IMG/VR virus record: IMGVR_UViG_3300020020_000001
Coordinates: 16,171 to 80,170 of that record
DNA from: a virus
Direction: 5' to 3' (one strand)
Length of the DNA stretch: 64,000 nucleotides
Made by a program: the position numbers and the translations under genes. This document shows, piece after piece, positions 33,091 through 39,962 of this stretch; position 1 is the first letter of the stretch; each line of letters opens with the position of its first letter. The notes beneath the pieces are model-generated. The model was not told the origin of the DNA and searched no databases. It was given only the letters and a program-made list of their open reading frames with translations.

Positions 33091-33237
33091 TTAGTTTTCC
33101 CAAGGCATATATGGCTCATTCATCCAGGCTTTTTCTGCCTGTTCTGCACGATATTTGAGCCAAGCACGAACATTTCGCCAGTTTTCTTTTGATGTGTGTA
33201 GTTTAGCCTTTAAGTGAAATGCTTGTAGTCTATTCAC
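33091..33237 (-). CDS. Small protein (48 aa) after tRNA-Pro
   Basis: GTG start one base after the tRNA-Pro discriminator; the longer ORF runs through the tRNA and is rejected. Sequence NRLQAFHLKAKLHTSKENWR then a helical, Arg/Ala-rich segment. Function unknown. Confidence 0.5.
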   Translation of the reverse strand: MNRLQAFHLKAKLHTSKENWRNVRAWLKYRAEQAEKAWMNEPYMPWEN

Positions 33238-33238
33238 G

Positions 33239-33310
33239 TCGGGCAGGAGAGAATCGAACTCTCTACTTCTGGTACCCAAAACCAGCACTCTACCAATGAG
33301 CTACAACCCG
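33239..33310 (-). tRNA. tRNA-Pro(TGG)
   Basis: CGGGTTG/CTGCCCG acceptor (one mismatch), loop TTTGGGT with anticodon TGG, T-arm GAGAG TTCGATT CTCTC. No encoded CCA. Confidence 0.88.
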
Positions 33311-33312
33311 TA

Positions 33313-33500
33313 TAACTGGTTTCCGCGAGACGAGAGAGCCAGTATCTCGTTGACAAACCCTAACTAAGACATTACCTGCGGAGGTAGTAGTCAGAGTACT
33401 CACGTCTATGGTGCTGGTTTCTTGTGGTCCGAGAGAGCCAGCATCTCGGCGCGAATCCGGATACTATGGTCCGTGGGTACCATAGTATACCTCAACCACG
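33313..33500 (-). ncRNA. Duplicated hairpin RNA between tRNA-Pro and tRNA-Ile(GAT)
   Basis: Two copies of a hairpin with the same loop: ACGAGA-GAGCCAGTA-TCTCGT (33329-33349) and CCGAGA-GAGCCAGCA-TCTCGG (33430-33450). The outer base pair changes from A-T to C-G, a compensatory change that suggests RNA structure. A third hairpin (ATACTATGG/CCATAGTAT, 33464-33491) lies just before tRNA-Ile(GAT). No protein-coding frame of note is present. Confidence 0.5.
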
Positions 33501-33501
33501 T

Positions 33502-33573
33502 TGGGCACCTGAGAGTCGAACTCAGATCTACTATCTCATCAGGATAGTGCTCGAACCTATTGAGCTAGCGCCC
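33502..33573 (-). tRNA. tRNA-Ile(GAT)
   Basis: GGGCGCT/GGTGCCC acceptor, loop CTGATGA with anticodon GAT, T-arm CTGAG TTCGACT CTCAG. No encoded CCA. Its 5' end overlaps the TAG of the upstream small ORF. Confidence 0.88.
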
Positions 33574-33702
33574 ATTGAAGATAGCACCAAACTGGAATAG
33601 TATCACTATAATAGCAGCACAAACCAGTGTGATACTTAATGCTATATAGATTTCTTTGTCTACATCTTGGTGTTTGTGCCACCATTCTTTGATTCTTTTC
33701 AC
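33565..33702 (-). CDS. Membrane protein (45 aa) after tRNA-Glu
   Basis: GTG one base after tRNA-Glu: reads VKRIKEWWHKHQDVDKEIYI then a transmembrane helix (ALSITLVCAAIIVILFQFG). It ends inside the 5' part of tRNA-Ile(GAT). Confidence 0.45.
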   Translation of the reverse strand: MKRIKEWWHKHQDVDKEIYIALSITLVCAAIIVILFQFGAIFNGR

Positions 33703-33703
33703 G

Positions 33704-33776
33704 TACAGTCAACGGGATTTGAACCCGTACCATCCGCTTTGAAAGAGCGGGGACCTGCCTATTAGTCTATGACTGC
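33704..33776 (-). tRNA. tRNA-Glu(TTC)
   Basis: GCAGTCA/TGACTGT acceptor, loop CTTTCAA with anticodon TTC, T-arm CGGG TTCAAAT CCCG. No encoded CCA; GTG follows after one base. Confidence 0.9.
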
Positions 33777-33779
33777 TTG

Positions 33780-33926
33780 CCCTGGTGCTGTACTAAGTTT
33801 CACTGCCTTGTTAAGTACTATGGGTCTACATACCCAGTTCCCATATCAGGTCTACACTTCGTACGAGCGGCATGTATGTGCTGTTACCAGGGTGTTTCCT
33901 AGCCCGTTGTGCACTACGGACTAGGC
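33780..33926 (-). ncRNA. Structured RNA / terminator region upstream of tRNA-Glu
   Basis: CCCTGGT (33780) pairs with ACCAGGG (33889) and closes a 116-base segment. That segment holds the hairpins TGGGT-CTACAT-ACCCA and GTACTAA/TTAAGTAC. A last hairpin (CCTAG...CCGT/ACGG...CTAGG) at 33899-33926 ends the gene at 33914. No Y-RNA motif is present. Function unknown. Confidence 0.4.
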
Positions 33927-34159
33927 ACATCTCTTCTGTGTTCCAAATTATCATACAAAACTGAGCGTTTGGCGAATAAGTGCGCACGCTCATTTACTTT
34001 TGCACCAACAATGGATATTTTGTCTTTACCAACAAATGCATTATCTCTTAGTCTTTGAATGAACGCTTCTAAGTCTTCTAGTAAAACTAGATCTTCGGAG
34101 GCGTTCAATGCGAACTCGATGTAATGCACTTCTTTTTTGGTGATGTGATGTATGTCCAT
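33914..34159 (-). CDS. Hypothetical protein (81 aa)
   Basis: The start is placed at MDIHHITKKEVHYIEFA (34159), after GGCTGAGGCA; the longer ORF runs inside the secreted protein gene. The sequence has an acidic helix (SEDLVLLEDLEAFIQRLRD) and a basic end. Function unknown. Confidence 0.55.
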   Translation of the reverse strand: MDIHHITKKEVHYIEFALNASEDLVLLEDLEAFIQRLRDNAFVGKDKISIVGAKVNERAHLFAKRSVLYDNLEHRRDVPSP

Positions 34160-34163
34160 TGCC

Positions 34164-34790
34164 TCAGCCAAGCAACGCTGTGTCAAGGACAGTGTATGAT
34201 CCACGAGAGATCCACACGTAGCCCGTCTTGCCACTCTTGTCGTCAAGCTTAAACATTGTACTCTTGTCGACATCTGTCGCGTAGCCAGTCACACCACTAG
34301 CAGCAAAGGCAAGGATCGGATTGTTGTTCTGGTCGCAGACCTGAGCAACACGAGCCGTGCCAACGAAAATGTTCTTCACATCACGCCACAGGAAGTTGAC
34401 TAGTGGAATGCTTCGGTTGTTATTCTTGACACGTAGATCAGCAAACTGCTGTGAGTTAGCCATGAGATTATCCTTGGCTTCATCTGTCATGTAGACCGAG
34501 GTGAAACCCACAGTTGAAAACAAGTTGTTGCCGCAGTTTACCTTAACAACTGACGAGTCTTCGATTTTCTCACCGGCTGCGTTGTGTCGGTCGTACTCAG
34601 TGTCACGAGTGAAGGCTAGACTAGCACACCGTGCCTCGAACACAACCTGTCCATCTGCACCATAGTTAGTGAAGGTGCCAGGAGTTGCGCCAAGGACGCG
34701 CATGATGTCGTCGATCTTCTTTTCACAGGCCGAAGCACTAGTGAATACCAGACCAATGATAAGAATAGCACTAACAACGATCTTCTTCAC
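34164..34790 (-). CDS. Secreted or lipid-anchored protein (208 aa)
   Basis: An N-terminal signal peptide (KKIVVSAILIIGLVFTSASA, residues 2-21) followed by Cys, possibly a weak lipobox. Several Cys residues (C54, C84, C151 approx.) suggest disulfides. The mature domain is beta-rich with no known family. Export from the infected cell is implied; role unknown. Confidence 0.65.
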   Translation of the reverse strand: MKKIVVSAILIIGLVFTSASACEKKIDDIMRVLGATPGTFTNYGADGQVVFEARCASLAFTRDTEYDRHNAAGEKIEDSSVVKVNCGNNLFSTVGFTSVYMTDEAKDNLMANSQQFADLRVKNNNRSIPLVNFLWRDVKNIFVGTARVAQVCDQNNNPILAFAASGVTGYATDVDKSTMFKLDDKSGKTGYVWISRGSYTVLDTALLG

Positions 34791-34996
34791 GTATTTGTCC
34801 TTATTTGAGAACTAGCCTGATTTCCAATTTCGGAAAGAATTCTTTCTAATTCGTTTGATTCTTCTTTTAGTTTCAGTTTTAGTTCAGCGTCTGATTCTTC
34901 GACAGACATAAGTTCGGTTTCGTTTATCGCTAGACACAAACCATCGACTAGCTTATTATAGTCTTCTTCCAGAAGCTGTATGAATACAGTTAACAT
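34787..34996 (-). CDS. Small acidic helical protein after tRNA-Leu(TAA)
   Basis: ATG one base after the tRNA-Leu(TAA) discriminator. MLTVFIQLLEEDYNKLVDGL and a run of Glu/Leu (LKLKLKEESNELERILSEIG) form a coiled coil. Its stop overlaps the secreted protein start. Confidence 0.5.
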   Translation of the reverse strand: MLTVFIQLLEEDYNKLVDGLCLAINETELMSVEESDAELKLKLKEESNELERILSEIGNQASSQIRTNT

Positions 34997-34997
34997 G

Positions 34998-35070
34998 TGC
35001 TCCTAGAGAGATTCGAACTCTCACTAATCGGGACTTAAATCCGATGCCTCTGCCATTGGGCTACAGGAGC
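34998..35070 (-). tRNA. tRNA-Leu(TAA)-like, short variable arm
   Basis: GCTCCTG/TAGGAGC acceptor and T-arm GAGAG TTCGAAT CTCTC. The loop TTTAAGT gives anticodon TAA. Bacterial tRNA-Leu has a long variable arm; here it is about 5 bases, so identity by charging is uncertain. No encoded CCA. Confidence 0.65.
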
Positions 35071-35076
35071 TTAGGT

Positions 35077-35248
35077 GCCACACCCTAGAGGCTGGTCTCT
35101 ATGTGTGGCTGCAAGAGGTCATCCTTGCGACAAAATGTAGTAACCCGAAGGAGAGGTAGGACAACTGGATAGGCAGCCCAACCCTTACTACATAGTGCCC
35201 GTCATTACGCAGCTTTCGCTGGCCAGCTTGCCTGTGGGCATTGCGTAA
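35077..35248 (-). ncRNA. Structured RNA after the Ro60 gene
   Basis: Three strong hairpins: GCCACAC/GTGTGGC with inner TAGAG/CTCTA (35077-35109), ATGTAGTAA/TTACTACAT (35135-35193), and TTACGCA/TGCGTAA (35205-35248). They lie between the Ro60 stop and tRNA-Leu(TAA). The hallmark Y-RNA strands (GGGTCG, CATATCC) are absent, so I do not call it a Y RNA. It could be a long 3' UTR structure or separate RNA. Confidence 0.45.
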
Positions 35249-35269
35249 GAGGCAGCTACCCAGTGGTCA

Positions 35270-36919
35270 TTAGATCCGTCCTGCACTAAAGTTTGCAATG
35301 AGTGACGGTAGGTTGGCGTCGCCACCACACACGTCAAGCATACCACGATCCGACGGGTCGGCAATGGTGAAATCTGTGGCGGTAAGTCCAACAACAACCA
35401 ACTTGGCGTCAATGCCTGTCTTCTGTCGATATGTACGAAGTGCCTGGAATGGGTGTGGACGACCTGCGTACGTTTCGCTGTCTGTAATGACAACGAACGT
35501 GTCTACCGCAATGTTGTTTCGTTCAGCAAACAACATTGGTAGTGAGCAGTCTGTTGACATGAATGGCCGAGAGACGCGCTTCATCACATCGTTCAGATCC
35601 ATACTTGCAGTTAGACCTAGATCGACAAACTGGCTACCAAACCCATAAACCTGGTAGTACGGCTCAGTGCGCATGATAGTCATGGCCATAGCTGCACCAA
35701 CCTGCGCGCAGTTAAGGTCAATACCCATCGCTGGTGAACCCATTGAACCGGACACATCAAGGGCGAGCATTGTGCGCTTGTTCGCTGGTTCTACATACTT
35801 GAATGCCTTGTAGAAACCTTCGTTCAGCGCCGCAACAATTACTGGATTGGTGTTCCAGTCCTTGACTCGCTGAGTTGTGTAACTATAACCGGGTGGAGGT
35901 ATGTCGCCAGGCTTCTTTGAACGCCAAATCTGACCGTTCTCGTGAACTGTCAGTGCAAGAAGGTACTGGATCGGGTGTAGCTTGGTACGTGCAATCATGC
36001 TTTCAGTTGTGAGTGCTGTTGCTACCTCACGAGTGAATACCATGTCATTGAACGCACCAATACGAGCTAGCCGCGTGATGTTACGGACAAGCGCCTGACC
36101 CTTAAGCTGACCGTTATAGAACAGCTTCTTCCATACTTCAGCATTCTTAAGAAACTGCGTAGGTAGTGCTTCCCATGGTAGGAGTGGATGATCATTCAGA
36201 ACATTTAGTACCGTCTGCACATTTTCCGCACCGGAAACACGATCGAATCCAATAAGAATATCCGACCGCTCTTCAACAGATGCCATGTTAGGTAGAGGCT
36301 TGCCAAGGATAAAGCTACCGACACTCTTGTCAATACCCACAGGGTGTGACAAGCGGAACATGTCACGGTGGGTCCAACCATCACGCTGACGATACTTCAC
36401 AGCCTGGTATGCAACCTGGTCTGGTGTCTTACGCTCATACCAGCTTGCCACCGCAGCACGCTTTGATCGACCCCAACCACCAAGTAGCTCGATGTACTGA
36501 GTAAACTGGAACAGGTGTGTCGAAATGCGAACTACCTTGGCAAAGGCGTCCTTGTTCTTACGCTTGCCGTAAGTGAACAGCGCAGCCATCACGAAGATAG
36601 CAGTGTTGTTACGGTAGGCGCGTCCACTTTCCGAAATCTCTGTTACTACCTGCTCGACTAATTCCTCATCGCGTCCGATCATCTCAATGACGAAGTTGAT
36701 GTTCTCCTTGGTGAGCGGCTTCTCCTGTACGTAGTAGGTACCCTTGTCAGTACCAAGAATCAGGAAACGCTCTAGCCGTGTGCGATCTGAGACCTGGAAG
36801 ACAAATCCACCAGCGTTGTTGACAACCTGGTCTGGACGTGCCTGCACTGTCTGTGGGGTATCCTGAATTTCCATCAGTGCTTCGGTGATGGCGTCACGGT
36901 TCTTATCTGGCTTAGACAT
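35270..36919 (-). CDS. rsr: Ro60/Rsr-like TROVE-vWA RNA-binding protein
   Basis: 549 residues; start at MSKPDKNRDAITEAL (36919), preceded by GAAAGGGG. Residues about 20-365 are TROVE HEAT-like repeats, including the conserved KYRQRDGWTHRDMFRLSHP segment that in Ro60 helps form the RNA-binding ring. From about 380 a von Willebrand A domain with a complete MIDAS (DVSGSMGS, residues 389-396; ITDSETYAG later) follows. In bacteria Rsr binds Y RNAs and acts in RNA quality control with PNPase. Here it lies among tRNA genes and Y-RNA-like genes; its leader carries a Y-like stem. Confidence 0.92.
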   Translation of the reverse strand: MSKPDKNRDAITEALMEIQDTPQTVQARPDQVVNNAGGFVFQVSDRTRLERFLILGTDKGTYYVQEKPLTKENINFVIEMIGRDEELVEQVVTEISESGRAYRNNTAIFVMAALFTYGKRKNKDAFAKVVRISTHLFQFTQYIELLGGWGRSKRAAVASWYERKTPDQVAYQAVKYRQRDGWTHRDMFRLSHPVGIDKSVGSFILGKPLPNMASVEERSDILIGFDRVSGAENVQTVLNVLNDHPLLPWEALPTQFLKNAEVWKKLFYNGQLKGQALVRNITRLARIGAFNDMVFTREVATALTTESMIARTKLHPIQYLLALTVHENGQIWRSKKPGDIPPPGYSYTTQRVKDWNTNPVIVAALNEGFYKAFKYVEPANKRTMLALDVSGSMGSPAMGIDLNCAQVGAAMAMTIMRTEPYYQVYGFGSQFVDLGLTASMDLNDVMKRVSRPFMSTDCSLPMLFAERNNIAVDTFVVITDSETYAGRPHPFQALRTYRQKTGIDAKLVVVGLTATDFTIADPSDRGMLDVCGGDANLPSLIANFSAGRI

Positions 36920-37184
36920 TTCGACCCCTTTCAAAGGGATATGTTACTGTCAGTTTGATGAGATTTTTGATTGATTTCCATAGTTCTTGGCATCTTATGG
37001 TAAGTACAGATGCTATGATCATCCAACGTGGGCAGCTAACGATGAATTGTAACATCTCACCTTGTAAGTGCATACATCTGGTACACCAATCGCCATCAAT
37101 ATCTTCGTCGCAAGGCTGTCCATCGTGGGATAAGTCAATTGCTTTCATGAGTTGTTGTGCTTCATAGTGGAAATTTCTCGTCAC
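36912..37184 (-). CDS. Small Cys protein after tRNA-Ser(TGA), upstream of rsr
   Basis: GTG one base after the tRNA-Ser(TGA) discriminator. 90 residues: MTRNFHYEAQQLMKAIDL, CDEDIDGDWCTRCMHLQG (possible zinc site), then a hydrophobic helix. It ends 8 bases inside the rsr start, so the two are coupled. A partner of the Ro60 protein is possible but unproven. Confidence 0.55.
   Translation of the reverse strand: MTRNFHYEAQQLMKAIDLSHDGQPCDEDIDGDWCTRCMHLQGEMLQFIVSCPRWMIIASVLTIRCQELWKSIKNLIKLTVTYPFERGRNV
36915..36951 (-). promoter_or_regulatory. Y-RNA-like stem over rsr ribosome-binding site
   Basis: On the minus strand AACATATCC, a short hairpin (CCCTTTGAAAGGG) and GGGGTCGAAATGTC follow each other. 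These are the two conserved Y-RNA strands of this phage (CATATCC and GGGTCGAA) in swapped order, closed by GACA/TGTC. The hairpin holds the Shine-Dalgarno and the start codon lies in the stem. Binding of Rsr here would block its own translation; this is an inference. Confidence 0.5.
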
Positions 37185-37185
37185 G

Positions 37186-37270
37186 CAGAGGGTGTAGGAT
37201 TTGAACCCACGGTGGTGTTACCCACTTCTGTTTTCAAGACAGATGCCTTAAGCCTCTCGGCCAACCCTCC
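37186..37270 (-). tRNA. tRNA-Ser(TGA)
   Basis: GGAGGGT/ACCCTCT acceptor, loop CTTGAAA with anticodon TGA, long variable arm (AGTGGGTAACACCACC), T-arm GTGGG TTCAAAT CCTAC. Discriminator G, as usual for Ser. GTG follows after one base. Confidence 0.9.
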
Positions 37271-37277
37271 TAAATAG

Positions 37278-37517
37278 CTAATCTGTAACTTTTCTTATGT
37301 CACCCTTATGCTGGATCATTTGTATTGGATGTATAATCCACATTGAGACTCGAACCATAAAGAGAATATAGTTTGGTGTCTCATTGTATACTTCTTCGAA
37401 CTTTTCTTCTAGATTTTTACAGCGCACGCAATCTTTTGAGTTATCACAATCTTCAGCATGTCTATTCAATGCTTCGTTTACATGTTCTATTTTTCTTAAT
37501 AAGAAAACAAGATCCAT
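37278..37517 (-). CDS. Hypothetical protein (79 aa)
   Basis: The start is at MDLVFLLRKIEHVNEALN (37517), after TTTGGAGAGTTAAA. It contains CDNSKDCVRCKNLEEKFEE (possible zinc pair) and a C-terminal hydrophobic helix. The longer ORF would enter the Y-RNA upstream. Confidence 0.5.
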   Translation of the reverse strand: MDLVFLLRKIEHVNEALNRHAEDCDNSKDCVRCKNLEEKFEEVYNETPNYILFMVRVSMWIIHPIQMIQHKGDIRKVTD

Positions 37518-37532
37518 TTTAACTCTCCAAAG

Positions 37533-37659
37533 GTTGTCGGATATGGTTATGTCATCGTGTCGATTCGCAGGGAAGGACTCCAACCCTCATAACTGTCACG
37601 CAGACATTGCACTAGCCGTTGTGCTACCTGGGATAAACGATGTACTTCGACCCGACTAC
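37533..37659 (-). ncRNA. Y-RNA-like RNA 2 (with tRNA-like core)
   Basis: Minus-strand RNA: closing stem GTAGTCGG/CCGACAAC, then GTCGAAGTA, inner stem CATCG/CGATG, TTTATC, and 3' ACCATATCC. The loop (37564-37633) folds as an almost complete tRNA in normal order: acceptor TCCCAGG/CCTGCGA, D-arm GCACAACGGCTAGTGC, an anticodon-like arm and T-arm with TTGGAGT. It would score as a degenerate tRNA-Arg(GCG), but the frame around it is Y-like. Confidence 0.65.
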
Positions 37660-37677
37660 TCTTGTAAGTTTTTGTAA

Positions 37678-38040
37678 CTATGGAGTTACTGGAGGAACTG
37701 TTGGCTCTGGCGATTCGGCTTCTACATCTGCGTCTAGTGCTTCGATGTTTGCATTTGCTGTTGCTAGGTTGTCTGCTACACCCTGAAGTGCCTCTTCAGC
37801 AGCCGCAGTGTCACCCTGAGCTAGTAGACGCTGAACGTCCTTTACTAGTTCAGCAGTGTTGGTGAGGAGAGTACCCACACCAGTCACAACCGCGCTTACC
37901 TTATCGTCGAGAGCCGACACTTTTGCCTCCATCGCAGTAATGGCCGAAGCCAATTCCTGTGCATACTCAAGATGAACATGCACTTCCGTTACTGTGGGTG
38001 GAAGTCCTGACAAGTTTAGGTTCAAACTAATGTCAGCCAT
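37678..38040 (-). CDS. Coiled-coil protein (120 aa)
   Basis: MADISLNLNLSGLPPTVTEV leads into two helical stretches (LASAITAMEAKVSALDDKVSAVV; TAAAEEALQGVADNLATANANIEALD) with heptads, then an acidic Pro-rich tail. A structural or tail-tip-like role is possible; function unknown. The Y-RNA 1 lies just upstream. Confidence 0.55.
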   Translation of the reverse strand: MADISLNLNLSGLPPTVTEVHVHLEYAQELASAITAMEAKVSALDDKVSAVVTGVGTLLTNTAELVKDVQRLLAQGDTAAAEEALQGVADNLATANANIEALDADVEAESPEPTVPPVTP

Positions 38041-38063
38041 CCATTTTCCCTTCTATCAAAGGG

Positions 38064-38161
38064 TTGGTTGGATATATTTAAGGTAGTCAGAAGTGGTTCT
38101 AATTCACTAGCCTTGCGGCTTTTGCAGTGTATAGATAACTGACTACTTTCGACCCAACCAA
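38064..38161 (-). ncRNA. Y-RNA-like RNA 1
   Basis: 98 nt on the minus strand: TTGGTTGG/CCAACCAA closing stem, GTCGAAA, inner stem GTAGTCAG/CTGACTAC, GTTATC, and 3' CTTAAATATATCC. The GTCGAAAG strand is close to the published consensus of bacterial Y RNA Ro-binding stems. The loop has a GCC-GCAA-GGC hairpin and an AGTG/CACT hairpin, without an obvious T-arm. It sits 8 bases after the NlpC/P60 gene. Confidence 0.75.
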
Positions 38162-38168
38162 AAACTAT

Positions 38169-38975
38169 CTATACGTATCTTCGAGCTGCCATGAATGCGT
38201 ATAGGTTGTTCTGGATCACGCCTGTACGAGAGCTAGCCGCTTCAACAACTCTATTGTTACCAATGTAAATCATCACGTGTCCATTGTATGGCCAAACGAT
38301 ATCACCAGGCTGTAGGTTAGCTTTCGATACCGCGTATCCTTGACCAGAGTATAGAATGCTCTGATCCTGATGTGGTACTGAAACGCCAACCTGACGAAGG
38401 GCTGCCTGCACTAGTCCTGAACAGTCATAGGCATTAGGTCCACCGGCAGCCCATACATAAGGCTTGCCAACCTGTGCTAGAGCAAAGTTCACAATCGTTT
38501 GTGCTCTGCTTGACTGTGGGGCTGGCGCTGCGCCACCACTACGTGATGCTACCGGCGGTTGTGCACGAACCGGTGCGCTACCCTGTGGGGCTGCGCTAGG
38601 CACCTTTACTTGCTGACCTACCTGAATGCTATCACAGTTGGCAATTCCATTTGTCTGGCATAGACCTGGCCAGTATCCGGGAGTGCCGTAGAACGCCTGA
38701 CTGATATTCGAAAGACTACCGTACTGTGAAGGATAGGCAGTAACTGAAACCAACGAGTCGCTTGCAACTACTACTGTTGCTGACGTCTTGGTCACTTCAC
38801 TGTTCGTCGTCTTAACTACGTTTGCAGTCCCCAACTGCACAACTTGCGGTGCCTGTGGGCTACTCAGTGCTGCGTTAGCAACACCAGTTGGCGTAGCCAA
38901 GATTCCTAGGGTGATTAGGCCACACATCATGGTAGCGACTAATCGGCTTCTGTTCATTCTCATCCTTTTTCGCAT
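38169..38975 (-). CDS. Secreted NlpC/P60 endopeptidase with LysM
   Basis: 268 residues: signal peptide (MNRSRLVATMMCGLITLGILATP, cleavage near TGVANA), a LysM-like domain at about 55-125 (YGSLSNISQAFYGTPGYWPGLCQTNGI), a Pro/Ala linker, then NlpC/P60. The peptidase has YDCSGLV (catalytic Cys), DIVWPYNGHVMIYIG (His). The family cleaves stem peptides of cell walls. The upstream leader has an 8-bp hairpin (AAAGGCGA/TCGCCTTT, 38976-39025). A role in host wall remodelling or spread of lysis is likely. Confidence 0.9.
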   Translation of the reverse strand: MRKRMRMNRSRLVATMMCGLITLGILATPTGVANAALSSPQAPQVVQLGTANVVKTTNSEVTKTSATVVVASDSLVSVTAYPSQYGSLSNISQAFYGTPGYWPGLCQTNGIANCDSIQVGQQVKVPSAAPQGSAPVRAQPPVASRSGGAAPAPQSSRAQTIVNFALAQVGKPYVWAAGGPNAYDCSGLVQAALRQVGVSVPHQDQSILYSGQGYAVSKANLQPGDIVWPYNGHVMIYIGNNRVVEAASSRTGVIQNNLYAFMAARRYV

Positions 38976-39083
38976 GCAAAGGCGAAGCTGTGCATTGGAA
39001 TAGGTTGGAAGATGATCGCCTTTGCTCCAAATGGAATATTCTATTGTGCGAAAACCCTCAGCCCTTGGTTTTCTTGGAGGCCC

Positions 39084-39194
39084 TCAACGGTTTGGCTGCC
39101 TCTCCAACACCTCATACGGTTTCAGTGTCCAACTCCCGTACAAAACGCATATCGCTGCACATAGAACGGGGGTAATATATGCGAGGGACACCAT
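39084..39194 (-). CDS. Small membrane peptide (36 aa)
   Basis: ORF MVSLAYITPVLCAAICVLYG then WTLKPYEV: one hydrophobic helix. It lies between tRNA-Phe and the NlpC/P60 gene. Support is limited to an open frame and hydrophobicity. Confidence 0.35.
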   Translation of the reverse strand: MVSLAYITPVLCAAICVLYGSWTLKPYEVLERQPNR

Positions 39195-39204
39195 GCGTAA
39201 AACG

Positions 39205-39276
39205 TCGTTCCACTAGGAATCGAACCTAGGTCCCACCAGTTTCAGTGGTATGCTCTGCCAACTGAGCTATAGAACG
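39205..39276 (-). tRNA. tRNA-Phe(GAA)
   Basis: CGTTCTA/TGGAACG acceptor, loop CTGAAAC with anticodon GAA, T-arm CCTAGG TTCGATT CCTAG. No encoded CCA. Confidence 0.88.
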
Positions 39277-39281
39277 TTGAC

Positions 39282-39398
39282 CTACGGATCATCTTGATGT
39301 TTCCAACATCTGAATTGGTAAGTCATACCTCTAAAGCACCATTTGTGATAGCACATAGCATATAGTGGATAATACTTTGTTAACCATTTCTTAATCAT
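39282..39398 (-). CDS. Small basic protein (38 aa) after tRNA-His
   Basis: ATG one base after the tRNA-His discriminator. ORF MIKKWLTKYYPLYAMCYHKW and a Cys/Trp-rich end (CFRGMTYQFRCWKHQDD). Function unknown. Confidence 0.5.
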   Translation of the reverse strand: MIKKWLTKYYPLYAMCYHKWCFRGMTYQFRCWKHQDDP

Positions 39399-39399
39399 G

Positions 39400-39472
39400 G
39401 GTGGCTGGTGGAATTCGAATCCACGAATGACTAGGTTCACAACCTAGCTCCTGATGCCTCCGGATCAGCCAC
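39400..39472 (-). tRNA. tRNA-His(GTG)
   Basis: GTGGCTG/CAGCCAC acceptor with discriminator C, loop TTGTGAA with anticodon GTG. The base at -1 is T in the genome; the G(-1) would have to be added. No encoded CCA. Confidence 0.88.
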
Positions 39473-39480
39473 ACTTTATA

Positions 39481-39852
39481 CTAAGCTAGTTTCATCTCCC
39501 ATGACGACGTGGTGTCATTGAATGGCCAGAAGTTATTATCTGTATCGCCACCATTCCACACCGTGATGGTACCACCCCAACAACCGGCCTCTGAGTAGAA
39601 GAGTACCTTGTAGCTTGGTGTCTTGTTGATCGCCGAAGAGATCACGTCATTCCAACCACCAGGCATACCTTGACAGTTGTTCAGTCCAACCCATGGTAGT
39701 GTCCACTGGGAACCGTTACCATTCGAGTCTGTATAGGCACAGATATGTGATGCTGGACATGAGGAGTAGGCTGCATGAGCAGGAGAAGCTGCAATGCCAA
39801 TCATGATTGCAAACATCACGAGTACAGCACCAACACGCTTAGTTGTTCTCAT
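39481..39852 (-). CDS. Secreted protease-inhibitor-like protein (family I36)
   Basis: 123 residues: signal peptide (VGAVLVMFAIMIGIAASPAHA), then a beta-gamma-crystallin-like domain with Cys pairs: CPASHICAYTDSNGNGSQW, NNCQGMPGGWNDVISSAINK and LFYSEAGCWGG. This matches the peptidase inhibitor I36 (SMI) type known from Streptomyces. If active it would inhibit metalloproteases outside the cell. A secreted inhibitor encoded by a phage is unusual. Confidence 0.75.
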   Translation of the reverse strand: MRTTKRVGAVLVMFAIMIGIAASPAHAAYSSCPASHICAYTDSNGNGSQWTLPWVGLNNCQGMPGGWNDVISSAINKTPSYKVLFYSEAGCWGGTITVWNGGDTDNNFWPFNDTTSSWEMKLA

Positions 39853-39877
39853 TTGTGTCCTTTCGTAGTTTGTTACG

Positions 39878-39958
39878 TACCTATGACAGGATTCGAACCT
39901 GCAAGCCTTTCGGCACTAGGACCTAAACCTAGCGTGTATCCCGTTCCACCACATAGGC
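39878..39958 (-). tRNA. tRNA-Leu(TAG)
   Basis: GCCTATG/CATAGGT acceptor, loop TTTAGGT with anticodon TAG, long variable arm (TGCCGAAAGGCTT), T-arm CAGG TTCGAAT CCTG. No encoded CCA. Confidence 0.9.
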
Positions 39959-39962
39959 ATAA

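Noticed and set aside
33497-33499. GTG two bases after tRNA-Ile(GAT)
   Set aside because: It opens only an 11-codon frame that ends inside a hairpin; not counted among the tRNA-start junctions.
37564-37633. tRNA-Arg(GCG) candidate
   Set aside because: It folds like a tRNA but has T-loop TTGGAGT and a weak anticodon stem, and it is enclosed by the Y-RNA strands; listed as the core of Y-RNA 2.
38976-39083. c-di-AMP (ydaO) riboswitch before NlpC/P60 gene
   Set aside because: The family is often regulated so in actinobacteria and a hairpin is present, but I could not find the conserved riboswitch core.
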